Shown here: positions 39,815 to 48,741 of the stretch, one piece after another
Layout: the number at the start of each line of letters is the position of its first letter
Position numbering within the stretch: the stretch's first letter is position 1
Assembly: GCA_963845695.1 (NCBI GenBank)
Contig: CAWJTQ010000031.1
Coordinates: 1-64,000 of the forward strand
Length of the DNA stretch: 64,000 nt
Source of the DNA: CAWJTV01 sp963845695
GTDB taxonomy: Bacteria; Planctomycetota; Planctomycetia; Isosphaerales; Isosphaeraceae
Direction of reading: 5' to 3'
The notes under the pieces: generated by a model
The model's database searches: none
What the model saw: the letters and a program-made list of their open reading frames with translations, nothing else
What the model was told of the DNA's origin: nothing
Translations under genes and position numbers: made by a program

Positions 39815-39896
39815 AGATCGGCCGTCATCCTGTGCGCAACCCATCTGTTCGGCGCTCTAAAGTCAGCTAGAGATTTCTAGTTAGAGATGGTGGCGA

Positions 39897-40907
39897 TCAG
39901 CGAGGAGCGTCTTTTTTCTCGAAGGCGAACACGCGCTTCCAATCGGCTTTCATATCCACCAGAACCCAGCCACGCTGACGGGACTCGTCGAGCGCCTTGC
40001 TCAGCCGGCCGACGGGAGACTCGCGGTCGTAAGCCCACTCGCGCTCGGCGTCGGTGTGATGGACGATCAAGCCCAAACGACGCCCGGGGCCCGCGGTCGT
40101 CCAGCGGAGCATCTCATAGTCACCGTCCGAGTTGCCGAACGCCGCGATCGGTCGCCGGCCGATGACCTGGTGGATTCCGACGGGCTTGCCGGGTCCGTCG
40201 TCGATGAAGTCAATCTCCGGGAGGCGCACCAGCGCGGGTTTCTCATCGCGTAGTTCGTATTTCAGTTTGATCCGACTACCGAGCACCTGTTCGGCCGGGA
40301 CGCCGTAGACGCTTTCTGTCCAGGTCCGCATGAACTCGACTCCCCCGCCAGAGACGATGTATGTCTTGAAGCCGTTCGCTCGCAGGAATCGAAGCAGCTC
40401 CAGCATTGGCTGGTAGACCAGCTCCGGATATGGCCGCTGGTATCGAGGGTGTTTCGCGGTCGCCAGCCAGTCCTTCACGATTTGCTCGAATTCCTCGGAC
40501 GTCATCCCGGCGTGGGAGGCCGCGATGAGTTCGAGACGATCGCGTGGACTGCCCGCCATGATCGCCTTGATGTTGCCTTCCAGCACGGCTCGGAACGCCG
40601 GCTTATCTCTCCATTCGGGATGCTTGACGGCCAGTGCCCTGATCCGTTCCAGCGCGAATGCGACCTGATTGTAATATGGCTGTTCGGACCAGAGGGTGCC
40701 GTCGTTATCAAATACGGCGATCCGCTCCGAGACCGGGACGAATTCGGGGCGGTCCTGATGGGTGACCTCGGCGACGAAGCGGAGGATCGACTGCCTGGAT
40801 GGGCTTTCGTTCCAGGATGGGAGTGGATCCTCCTCGGCGAAGGTCGTCTGAGACATCACCGCGATGACTGGAATCGCGATCAGCCCGAATCGATGGCGGC
40901 GCTGCAT
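39897..40907 (-). CDS. Exported HAD-superfamily hydrolase
   Basis: 336 residues with a signal peptide (HRFGLIAIPVIAVMSQTTFA). The nucleophile motif is AVFDNDGTLWSE; motif II is YIVSGGG; motif III/IV is FIDDGPGKPVGIHQVIGRRP with AAFGNSDGDYEMLRW. The cap domain lies between. The fold is that of phosphoserine phosphatase-like HADs, but the substrate of this exported group is unknown. In several genomes it accompanies arylsulfatases, and here the remnant of an arylsulfatase lies immediately upstream (86 bases). Confidence 0.87.
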   Translation of the reverse strand: MQRRHRFGLIAIPVIAVMSQTTFAEEDPLPSWNESPSRQSILRFVAEVTHQDRPEFVPVSERIAVFDNDGTLWSEQPYYNQVAFALERIRALAVKHPEWRDKPAFRAVLEGNIKAIMAGSPRDRLELIAASHAGMTSEEFEQIVKDWLATAKHPRYQRPYPELVYQPMLELLRFLRANGFKTYIVSGGGVEFMRTWTESVYGVPAEQVLGSRIKLKYELRDEKPALVRLPEIDFIDDGPGKPVGIHQVIGRRPIAAFGNSDGDYEMLRWTTAGPGRRLGLIVHHTDAEREWAYDRESPVGRLSKALDESRQRGWVLVDMKADWKRVFAFEKKDAPR

Positions 40908-40992
40908 TGAGAATCCTTGTTCATTCAGAAACGGAGTATCACCTGGTCGCCGAGCGAGAGACTCCGCGCGGTTCGCGGGTCCTGGGCGTCGC

Positions 40993-41474
40993 TCACCCCC
41001 CGATCCCCTTCTTCATCTGGTCGATTGCCTGGTCAATACTGAAGCTAGCCACTCGCTGGCGAGGCGGGAACTCCTGGAAGGTGGCCAGGAGCTTCACCGT
41101 CGCCGCCTGGGCGCCGAAAATGATATAAGGCTGGGAGAATATCCCATGAGGCCCATCGAGTAGGCGCTCACGTTCGTCTGGCCGATGTCGTCGCCGAAGC
41201 TGACGAGGATGTCCGGTTTCTTGTCGGCCTGGGCCGTGACTGTGGCGCCCACTTGGACACTCGCTGCCATCGCCAGCAGATAGCCCCGGTCGCGAGGACT
41301 CTGACAGCACGATTCCGTGTCGCATGCCGCCGCGTCGTCGGAATTCGAGACCGACGCGGTAGTTGGCGCGACTGCGGCCACGATTCGGGCCGCATCGGTC
41401 GTCGCTGCCAGATAGCCCAGGAGCGTTCCGATTGCCACCAGGGCCAGGGCCTCGATCGGGATGCTCTTTTTCAT
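40993..41474 (-). pseudogene. Arylsulfatase remnant with internal deletion
   Basis: The first ~110 residues (MKKSIPIEALALVAIGTLLG, CCQSPRDRGYLLAMA, KKPDILVSFGDDIGQTNVSA, YSMGLMGYS) are the N-terminus of a type I sulfatase, including the first metal-binding DD. Directly after this, in another frame, come the last ~45 residues of such enzymes (QPYIIFGAQAATVKLLATFQ, EFPPRQRVASFSIDQAI). The sulfatase core with the CxAxR formylglycine site, some 400 or more residues, is missing. The junction lies near 41125-41145. Unlike the single-base errors elsewhere this is a large internal deletion. The intact HAD hydrolase downstream may have belonged to the same operon. Confidence 0.8.
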
Positions 41475-41763
41475 AGAACCTTGCCTCAGAGTCGTTCCGT
41501 ATCAGGGCGCACCGGTCGCGGGCCGAGTGAGGGCCTTCTCCGGCCCCCGGCCGATGGCCGTCAGGGCCGCACCGTCGCTGGACGTTGTCGCCCGATCATA
41601 CCGGTCGAGTGCTGGCGAGGGAACAGTCGGGTTGCCGATCGATGCGAATGCGGCTCTAATGTCAAGGCCAGTTCCCTACCGATCCGAGCACTCGGCGACC
41701 GCGATCGTCCTGGGTCGCGTCTCCGAATCGTGACAATCATCTAAGTCTGAGGGAGTAGCGGAT

Positions 41764-42985
41764 TTGGAGACCACGTGCTGCATTGCGGGCGGAGGGCCCG
41801 CCGGGATGGTGCTCGGCCTCTTACTCGCGCAGGGTTGGGATCGATGTGGTGGTCCTCGAAAAGCATGGAGACTTCTTGAGGGATTTCCGTGGTGACACGA
41901 TCCACCCCTCCACGCTCGAAGTCTTGTACGAACTTGGTCTTCTCGACGAATTCCTGGAGCGGCCACACCAGGAGGCTCGACAGCTCAGCGGTTACATCGG
42001 CGACGTCGAAGTTCCTATCGCCGATTTCACGCACCTCCCAACTCATTGCAAGTTCATCGCCTTCATGCCGCAGTGGGACTTCCTGGACTTCATCGCCGAG
42101 CGGGCGAAGTGTTATCCGACGTTTCATCTGATGATGCGGGCGGAGGTCACCGGGCTCCTGGAGGAAAACGGCAAGGTGGTCGGGGTGCATGCCTCGACGC
42201 AGAATGGCCCCCTGGAGGTTCGTGCTGAGTTGACCGTCGGAGCGGACGGGCGGCACTCCACAGTCCGCGAGCGGGCTCGCTTCCCGGTGGAGGACATCGG
42301 CGCACCGATCGACGTTCTCTGGATGCGGCTCTCCCGCCAGTCGACCGATCCGGATCAACCCGCCGGCCGCTTCGATCGGGGCCGGATCCTGGTCATGATC
42401 TACCGGGGCGATTACTGGCAGTGTGGATTCGTCATCCCCAAGGGCGGATACGACGCGGTTCGGAGTCGGGGCCTCGAAGCCTTTCGCGAGGAGATCGTCG
42501 AGGTCGCCCCGTTCCTGCGCGACCGGGTCGATGAACTGAAGACCTGGGAGGACATCAAGCTGCTCACCGTGGCGGTCAATCGCCTTCCGGTCTGGTACCG
42601 CCCGGGGCTGCTTTGCATCGGCGACTCGGCGCACGCGATGTCGCCCGTGGGCGGTGTCGGCATCAACCTCGCGATTCAGGATGCCGTCGCGACGGCCAAC
42701 TTGCTGGCCCGGCCCCTTCGAGAAAACCGGCTGGTCACGGACGACCTCCGGAGAGTCCAGAGTCGCCGGATGCTGCCGACGCGACTCACGCAACGCGTCC
42801 AGGTGATTATTCAGGACCGCGTCATCGGCCAGGTGATCGGCCATCAGGAGCGGCTCGCGCTCGCCTGGCCCCTGAAGCTACTTCGCCGATTTCCGTTGCT
42901 TCGCCGCCTCCCCGCGCGGTTGATCGGCATGGGGTTTCGACCCGAGCATGTCCGCACCCCCGAGGCGGTGACTCAGTCGAGTTGA
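41764..42985 (+). CDS. FAD-dependent aromatic-ring-hydroxylase-type monooxygenase (one frameshift)
   Basis: About 406 residues. The N-terminal dinucleotide motif CCIAGGGPAGMVLGLLLA is in one frame from a TTG at 41764 that follows GAGGGAG. Near 41836 one base is extra, and the main frame continues GIDVVVLEKHGDFLRDFRGD. Other group A monooxygenase segments are TVGADGRHSTVRERA and LLCIGDSAHAMSPVGGVGIN with LAIQDAVATANLL. The protein probably binds FAD and uses NAD(P)H. The substrate cannot be predicted. It is convergent with the larA-like gene. Confidence 0.87.
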
Positions 42986-43026
42986 TCGCGGAGAGTCTGG
43001 TCGCGACAGTTGTCGGACCAGGCAAG

Positions 43027-44311
43027 TCATGCAGAGAGGGTCGGCAGGACATACGGCCCCTTGGGGATGACGGCGACCTGGGCGGTCGGGCCATATTCCG
43101 CCAGCGAGTCGGCCAGCGCCGACTCGACAGTCGCGGCCGGCTCGACGAAACAGGAGGCCAGGACCTCAGCCGGTATCCCGTCGGAGACGATCTTCACCTT
43201 CGCCTTGCGACGGACCTTGGCCAGCTCCTCGACTTGCCATTGGTCCATCACGAAGTAGTCCTTACCGAGGATCCGCTGCATGAAGACGTCGAGCGAGGCG
43301 TGGTCCTGGAGGGCCGATTGAAACTCGGGACTGCCCAGGCCCTCGGTCAGGCTGGCAGCCAGGATGATGGTGCCGCCCTGTTTCACGATGGGCAGGCAGC
43401 CGGTCAACCCCTTCACCGCCTGGTAGAACGTGGTGTCGAGGGGATAACCGGCGGAGCTGGTCACGACGATGTCGAACGGGTCGGGGAACCACTGCGCGGC
43501 AGATCCCATCCATGAACCGGACGCCTTCGAGAAAGGCTTGCTCCATGTCGCCGGCCACGACCGAGGTGACCTGCCGGCGGCTGTCCAGGGTGACGTTGAC
43601 GATGAAATCGCAGCCGGCCATCCGGGCGATTCGGGTGTTCTCTTCGTGGACCGGGTTGCCGTCGAGAATCCCGCAATCGGCGTTGGGATGTTCGAGCAGT
43701 TCCGGGCCGTGCCAGCGCTTGACGGTCTCGAGCGCAGCGACTCCTGGACAGATCAGCTTACGGCCACCGGAGTAGCCGGCCATCAGGTGGGGCTCGATCA
43801 GACCGGTGGTGATCTTCAGGTCGGCACGAACGTATCGGGTGTCGATCCATCCGGGGATTCCGCGGGCGGTCGTGCCGACGAGCGTGTGCTCTTCCAGGCG
43901 GGTGCCGTGGTGATCCTCGACGCGATAACCGGCTACGATCTCGGCGCCGAGCATCTCCTCCTTCTCGGCGGGAGTGCTCGGGCGATGTAGTCCGGTGGCG
44001 ACGAGGATGAGGGTCCGATCTCGGGGGACGCCGGCCTCGTGCAACACCTGAAGCATGGGCCGGAGGATCGTGCGGTTGGGGACCGGCCGGGTGATGTCGC
44101 AGATGAGGATGCAAGCATCCTTCCGTCCCTGGGCGATCTGCCGCAGAGCGGGCGTTCCGATGGGCTGCTCGAGCGCCGCGGCGACCGCGTGCTCGGGATC
44201 GTCCAGCGCTGGCACATCGCGGATGGCGAGCGGACCGACGACCCGGTCCGCAGGCAGTTCCACAGGCAGTCCGGTCCGGCCATAATCGAGCGTGACTTTC
44301 AAAGACGTCAT
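43027..44311 (-). CDS. larA: Nickel-dependent lactate racemase family protein (one frameshift)
   Basis: About 428 residues of the LarA/DUF2088 family. Start MTSLKVTLDYGRTGLPVELP at 44311, with GAGG upstream. Functional segments: LICDITRPVPNRTIL, VATGLHRPSTPAEKEEMLG with a catalytic His, GLIEPHLMAGYSGGRKLICP with the cofactor lysine and further His, DGNPVHEE. Near 43505 the frame changes and the C-terminal domain continues DIVVTSSAGYPLDTTFYQAV, GGTIILAASLTEGLGSPEF. LarA requires a nickel-pincer cofactor made by LarB/C/E, not found in this window. The substrate may be lactate or another 2-hydroxyacid, since LarA paralogues are diverse. Confidence 0.88.
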
Positions 44312-44513
44312 GGTAGGAACCTCGGTCGGCACGGGGAATGCGGCGAAAACGGGATCAAGGGCCGCTCGACAGCTCAAGGTCGTGATCGTACCATCTTCGG
44401 GAGGGCCCTGTCCCGTTGATTCTCGGAACGAGGTCACGGGCGTGGACGGTCGGCCAGACTCTCCTCCGATCAACATCCCCGGTTTGCGGCTCGACGGCCG
44501 CGGAGCGAACCCC

Positions 44514-45548
44514 ATGACCAGCCCGAACTCCACACGGCGTGAATTCCTGAACACAACCGCTGCCGGATTGACCACGGCCGCACTGGTGGCCAACGCCGAG
44601 GCCCAGCAGGTCGCGCCGCGGACGAATGCGGGCGGCATTCCGCTGCGCCCGCTGGGCAAGACCGGCGAGATGGTCAGCCTCCTCTGTCTGGGAGGCCATT
44701 CCAGCACGAACCCTCCGAAACTTCCGGAGGCCCAGAGCCTCCGGCTGATCCAGCGGGCCGTCGATGAGGGAATCACCTTCATGGATAACTGCTGGGACTA
44801 CCATAACGGCGGCGCCGAGGAGTGGATGGGCAAGGCGCTTGCCGAGGGGGGACGTCGCGACAAGGTCTTCCTCATGACCAAGGTCTGCGGCCGGACGGCC
44901 AGGGAGGCCCAGTCCAACCTGGAGGACAGCCTCCGCCGGCTCAAGACCGATCGGATCGATCTCTGGCAGTTCCATGAAATCGTTTATGATAACGACCCGG
45001 ATTGGATCTTCGCGGCCGACGGTGCCTTCCAGACCGGCCTGAAGGCCGTGAAGGACGGGAAGGTCCGCTACCTCGGCTTCACCGGACACAAGGATCCGGT
45101 CATTCACCTGAAGATGCTCGGCATGCCGTACGAATGGGCGAGCGTGCAGATGCCGCTCAACGTGATGGACGTCCACTACCGGAGCTTCCAGAAGCAGGTG
45201 CTGTCAGTCCTGCTCCAGCGCAATATCGGCGTGCTGGCGATGAAGAGCCTCGGGGGCACCGGCGTGATCGTGAAGGAAGCGGGCATCCCGGTGGAGGAGG
45301 CGCTCCGCTATGTGTTATCGCTGCCGATTTCGAGCCTGGTGACCGGGATTGACTCGGAGAAGGTTCTCGACCAGAACCTCAAGATCGCCCGCGAGTTCCG
45401 GCCGATGAGTGCCGAAGAGAAGGCTGCCATCGATGGCAAGACCCTGGCGCTGGCCGGTGACGGGCGGTTCGAGCTGTTCAAGTCGTCGAAGATGTTCGAT
45501 GGGCCGGTGCATCGGAAGCAGCACGGGTTTTCGACGCAGGTGGGGTGA
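44514..45548 (+). CDS. Tat-exported aldo/keto reductase
   Basis: 344 residues with a twin-arginine signal (STRREFLNTTAAGLTTAALV). The AKR barrel shows IPLRPLGKTGEMVSLLCLGG, catalytic Asp/Tyr in DNCWDYHNGGAEEWMGKAL, catalytic Lys in FLMTKVCGR, catalytic His region WQFHEIVYDND and cofactor strand SLPISSLVTGIDSEKVLDQN. A periplasmic location for an NADP(H)-type enzyme is unusual, but Tat-exported AKR proteins are common in planctomycetes. The start is ATG at 44514. Divergent from larA with 202 bases between the starts. Confidence 0.9.
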   Translation: MTSPNSTRREFLNTTAAGLTTAALVANAEAQQVAPRTNAGGIPLRPLGKTGEMVSLLCLGGHSSTNPPKLPEAQSLRLIQRAVDEGITFMDNCWDYHNGGAEEWMGKALAEGGRRDKVFLMTKVCGRTAREAQSNLEDSLRRLKTDRIDLWQFHEIVYDNDPDWIFAADGAFQTGLKAVKDGKVRYLGFTGHKDPVIHLKMLGMPYEWASVQMPLNVMDVHYRSFQKQVLSVLLQRNIGVLAMKSLGGTGVIVKEAGIPVEEALRYVLSLPISSLVTGIDSEKVLDQNLKIAREFRPMSAEEKAAIDGKTLALAGDGRFELFKSSKMFDGPVHRKQHGFSTQVG

Positions 45549-45563
45549 ACGCCCCCTTGCAGG

Positions 45564-46073
45564 TCAGAACCAGGTCGATGTCTTGAGCGTGACCTCGCGC
45601 CGCTTCCCGTCAATGATGAGTTTCAGACGGTTACGGACGAGGGCTCGTAAACCCAAGACAGGAAGTCGAGACGGATTGGGAGCGACCTCTGGATCAATGA
45701 TGAGTCCCTCTTGCATTTCCAGTCGGAAAGGCGGCTGATTCCAGGGGTAGCTCCTCGTCGGCTGATTCGGATGAATCCAGACGCTCCCAGCCAGTAGGGG
45801 CAACTCGTTGCCGCCGATGCGAACCCGGCCGCGCTCGCGCAGCCGGATCCTCGCTCACCGGTCGAAATGTTCCGTGCGAATCGAGAAGTTGTGGTTATTC
45901 CCGGTGTCGAGAATCGCCGGAAATCGCCGCGATCCTTCCGGCAGTTCCATCAGTCCCCTTGCAGCCAGGCTGACCATCACGACGATCTGGTATGGCTTCA
46001 CGTCCACGATCCCGTCCGGCGTCGAGACCGACGAGCGTTCCTCGGAGAACGGCAGGCGGTTGAGGATCTTCAT
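45564..46073 (-). CDS. Retropepsin-like aspartic protease-fold protein with in-frame TGA
   Basis: The first part (MKILNRLPFSEERSSVSTPD, GIVDVKPYQIVVMVSLAARG, FPAILDTGNNHNFSI) contains the DTG motif of retropepsin-like proteins. After EHFDR a TGA at 45855-45857 stops the frame, but the same frame continues with IRLRERGRVRIGGNELPLLA, GSVWIHPNQPTRSYPWNQPP, LPVLGLRALVRNRLKLIIDG. The TGA sits where homologues would be expected to have Trp (one G-to-A change). Full length would be 169 residues. The ATG overlaps the stop of the upstream gene (ATGA), so translation is coupled. Role unknown. Confidence 0.7.
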
Positions 46074-46498
46074 GATTCGTACCAGGATGACGGATCGTCA
46101 ACCTCCTCGGGTTCGGGACTCTGAGGTTCGATGATGAAGACGTCGTACTCGTCGTCGGAAAGTCCCCTTCTGAGGCACTCCCGAATGACCTCTGTCTCGG
46201 TCCTGGCGACCTTCACCCGCTCGTCGCCCCAGTACGCAACAGACTGGCCGCGTAGCCCAGGATCCCGAAGTAATCCCGGCAGATCACGAAAGAACGCTGC
46301 CTGTGATCTTAGCATGCCTTCCGGCACATGAAACGGTTTACCTGATCTCGGCTCGATCACGTCGCGGAACCGATCGTACACATCAGCACGGATGAGAACA
46401 TACGCCTGTTGCATCTCGGGGTCCTCGATGCGCACGGGCCGGTCGCCTGCTTGGTCGATGAGTTGCCGCTGCTCGGGGGTCAGGCCGATTGTTGACAT
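46070..46498 (-). CDS. Hypothetical partner of the retropepsin-like gene
   Basis: 142 residues from the ATG at 46498 with GGAG eight bases upstream. LTPEQRQLIDQAGDRPVRIE, DPEMQQAYVLIRADVYDRFR, RDLPGLLRDPGLRGQSVAYW and GDERVKVARTETEVIRECLR are recognisable of a family frequent in planctomycetes, often paired with aspartic-protease-fold proteins. The N-terminal half resembles antitoxin-like proteins (PVRIEDPExxxxYVL), the C-terminal half is a separate small domain. The stop overlaps the next gene by 4 bases. No experimental function is known to me. Confidence 0.7.
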   Translation of the reverse strand: MSTIGLTPEQRQLIDQAGDRPVRIEDPEMQQAYVLIRADVYDRFRDVIEPRSGKPFHVPEGMLRSQAAFFRDLPGLLRDPGLRGQSVAYWGDERVKVARTETEVIRECLRRGLSDDEYDVFIIEPQSPEPEEVDDPSSWYES

Positions 46499-46571
46499 GG
46501 CGAATTCTCCTGGCCAATGGTCTCGACCTACATCGATAGACAATCGCTCCCGCACCTTCGATCGCAGCCGG

Positions 46572-48026
46572 TCATGCCAGCAGGCCCTTGAGCACCCGGC
46601 CGCCAACGTCGGTGAGTCGCTCGTCGCGGCCGTTGTGCAAGAACGTGAGCTGCTTGTGGTTGAGCCCCATGAGGTGCAGAATCGTGGCGTGGAGATCGTT
46701 GATGTGAGCACGGTCGGCGATGGCGTGAAGGCCGGCCTCGTCGGTCGCGCCGACGATCGTGCCACCCTTTACGCCACCGCCAGCCATCCACATGGTGAAG
46801 CCCGTGGCGTTGTGATCGCGACCGCGGCCGCCGCCCTGGCGGACGGGCGTGCGACCGAACTCGCCGCCCCAGACGACCAGGGTCTCGTCGAGCAGGCCGG
46901 TGCGTTTGAGGTCCGTCAACAAGGCCGCGACGGGCTTGTCGGTCATGCCGGACATTTTCTCGTGGTTGGCGTCGATGTCGTCGTGGGCGTCCCACTGCAT
47001 CGCGACCGGCCCGCCGCCCGAGTAGAGCTGGACGAATCGGACCCCGCGCTCGACTAGCCGGCGCGCCAGCAGGCAGCGCGTGCCGAACTCGACAGTCCGG
47101 GAATCATCGAGGCCGTAAAGCGCGCGGGTCGCCTCCGACTCGCTCGCGAGGTCGACCGCTTCGGGAGCCGCGCTCTGCATCCGGAAGGCCAGCTCGTAGC
47201 TAGCAATCCGCGCCGAGAGCTCGGTGTCGGACGGGTCGAGGTCCTGTTCGTTTATCGCCCGGAGGAGGTCGAGCGTCCCGCGCTGCTCAGAAAGCGAGAT
47301 CCCCGCGGGCGGCTTGAGATTGACGATCGGCACAGGGCCACTGCGAAAGAGCGTCCCCTGGTGATGCGCGGGTAGGAAGCCGGCGCCCCAGCAGGGCGCA
47401 CCGCCTTCCGGAGTTCCCTCGGGCTGGGTCATCACAACGTAGGCCGGAAGGTTCTCGCTCTCCGAACCGAGACCGTAGGTCACCCAGCTCCCGAGGCTGG
47501 GGAATCCCATCATGACCCGTCCGGTTGTCATCTGGTACATCGCCGGAGCGTGGATCACGTTATCGGCATAACAGGAACGGATCAAGGCGATGTCGTCGGC
47601 ATGGGGATGCAAGTGAGGGACGAGGTCCGACATGTCCATCCCCGACTGGCCGTATTTTCCCCACCGTCGATGGCTGCCGAGACAGAGTGGGTCGTTCTCG
47701 AGGAACTGACTGTGGATCTTGCCGAAGCTTGGTGGCAGAGGCTGACCATCGAGCCGGTTCAGGAGCGGCTTGGGGTCGAAGAGGTCCATCTGGCTGGGAC
47801 CGCCCGTCATGAACAAGAAGATGCAGCGCTTCGCCTTCGAGGTGAAGTGGCCGGGCCGGGGCGCCAGCGGGCTCGTCGGCGAGGCGGGGCGCGCCTCACG
47901 CGCCAGCAGATCGGCCAGGCCGAGCATGCCGAACCCGCAGCCGGCCCGCTTGAGAAAATCTCGACGGCTGTGCGGGAAAAATGGCTGGGGGCCGGGACAT
48001 CGACGGGGCGAACGCGAATTGGGCAT
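46572..48026 (-). CDS. DUF1501 domain-containing protein (first copy)
   Basis: 484 residues from the ATG at 48026 (AAGGAA upstream). A twin-arginine signal (SRRDFLKRAGCGFGMLGLAD) precedes the DUF1501 fold: FLFMTGGPSQMDLFDPKP, GKYGQSGMDMSDLVPHLHPH, MYQMTTGRVMMGFPSLGSWV, LLARRLVERGVRFVQLYSGG, DETLVVWGGEFGRTPVRQGG, GRGRDHNATGFTMWMAGGG and ATILHLMGLNHKQLTF. The family resembles sulfatases/alkaline phosphatases and is nearly always paired with DUF1549/DUF1553 proteins in planctomycetes. Its reaction is unknown. It follows the Uma2 gene by 46 bases. Confidence 0.94.
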   Translation of the reverse strand: MPNSRSPRRCPGPQPFFPHSRRDFLKRAGCGFGMLGLADLLAREARPASPTSPLAPRPGHFTSKAKRCIFLFMTGGPSQMDLFDPKPLLNRLDGQPLPPSFGKIHSQFLENDPLCLGSHRRWGKYGQSGMDMSDLVPHLHPHADDIALIRSCYADNVIHAPAMYQMTTGRVMMGFPSLGSWVTYGLGSESENLPAYVVMTQPEGTPEGGAPCWGAGFLPAHHQGTLFRSGPVPIVNLKPPAGISLSEQRGTLDLLRAINEQDLDPSDTELSARIASYELAFRMQSAAPEAVDLASESEATRALYGLDDSRTVEFGTRCLLARRLVERGVRFVQLYSGGGPVAMQWDAHDDIDANHEKMSGMTDKPVAALLTDLKRTGLLDETLVVWGGEFGRTPVRQGGGRGRDHNATGFTMWMAGGGVKGGTIVGATDEAGLHAIADRAHINDLHATILHLMGLNHKQLTFLHNGRDERLTDVGGRVLKGLLA

Positions 48027-48072
48027 GGTTTCGTTCCTTGCCAACTACAGGGCGAGACCCTCGAGAGATGAA

Positions 48073-48741
48073 TCAGCGGTGCCGATCCAATTCTGAGAAC
48101 AAATCCGTCAGTTTGAGGCTGAACCCCGGCAGGACGTCGCCGCCCTTCAGCTTCTGCGTCCCCTTCAGCACGGTGACCGACCCGTCGGGCGTGTAGACCG
48201 AGATCGTGCGTTGCTTGCGGTCAACCTCCCAGACCAGTCGGACACCGACCGCGAAATACTCGCCGCGCTTCCGCTTCATCTCAGGCCGGGTGTTCGATTT
48301 GCTCAGCACCTCGATCGCGAGATCGGGCGCGAGGTCGGGAATCGGCTCTTCGGGTACCTTGCCGTCAGGGAAGCGATCCCATGAGGCGAATGACACATCG
48401 GGGATTCGGACGAGTCCAGGGAAGAGCCGGATCGACCCGTCAGGCGCCGAGACCACACCGAGATTTCGAGGGATCACAAATGCTCGCAGAAAACCGATCA
48501 ATGCGGCTGCCAGGAGTGATTCCTGAAACCCCATGCCTTTCTCCACCAGGGTGCCGTCTACCAATTCGTACAACCTGTGATAGCGCCGCTCGGCCTTGAG
48601 CAGGTCGGCCTCGGTGGCTTGGCCCGGTGAGGGATTCATCAGCACTCGGGACAACGGAATGTTCCCGAGCCGTTTGATGAAGTCCTGGAGCGTATCGGGT
48701 GCGTCATCGGTCGCGATCGGCATCGGATCCCTCTCGCTCAC
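48073..48741 (-). CDS. Uma2 family (DUF820) restriction-endonuclease-fold protein
   Basis: Up to 222 residues. A GTG at 48741 overlaps the stop of the upstream DUF1553 gene; the ATG at 48723 with AGAGGGA upstream is also possible. The PD-(D/E)XK-like core is LYELVDGTLVEKGMGFQESL, IRIPDVSFASWDRF (written VRIPDVSFASW in the protein), PDLAPDLAIEVLSKSNTRPE and GVRLVWEVDRKQRTISVYTP. Uma2 proteins are very abundant in planctomycetes and cyanobacteria; their targets are unknown. It is inserted between the DUF1553 and DUF1501 genes. Confidence 0.9.
   Translation of the reverse strand: MSERDPMPIATDDAPDTLQDFIKRLGNIPLSRVLMNPSPGQATEADLLKAERRYHRLYELVDGTLVEKGMGFQESLLAAALIGFLRAFVIPRNLGVVSAPDGSIRLFPGLVRIPDVSFASWDRFPDGKVPEEPIPDLAPDLAIEVLSKSNTRPEMKRKRGEYFAVGVRLVWEVDRKQRTISVYTPDGSVTVLKGTQKLKGGDVLPGFSLKLTDLFSELDRHR

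Noticed and set aside
37594..39830. Possible CRISPR array
   Set aside because: The palindromes are few, irregularly spaced and arranged as inverted copies, with no constant-length spacers and no cas genes.
41741..42844. Minus-strand open frame of 367 codons
   Set aside because: Antisense to the FAD monooxygenase, whose motifs on the plus strand are clear.
45855..45857. Selenocysteine at the TGA of the retropepsin-like gene
   Set aside because: No SECIS-like hairpin was evident after the TGA, and Trp is the expected residue, so a base change is simpler.
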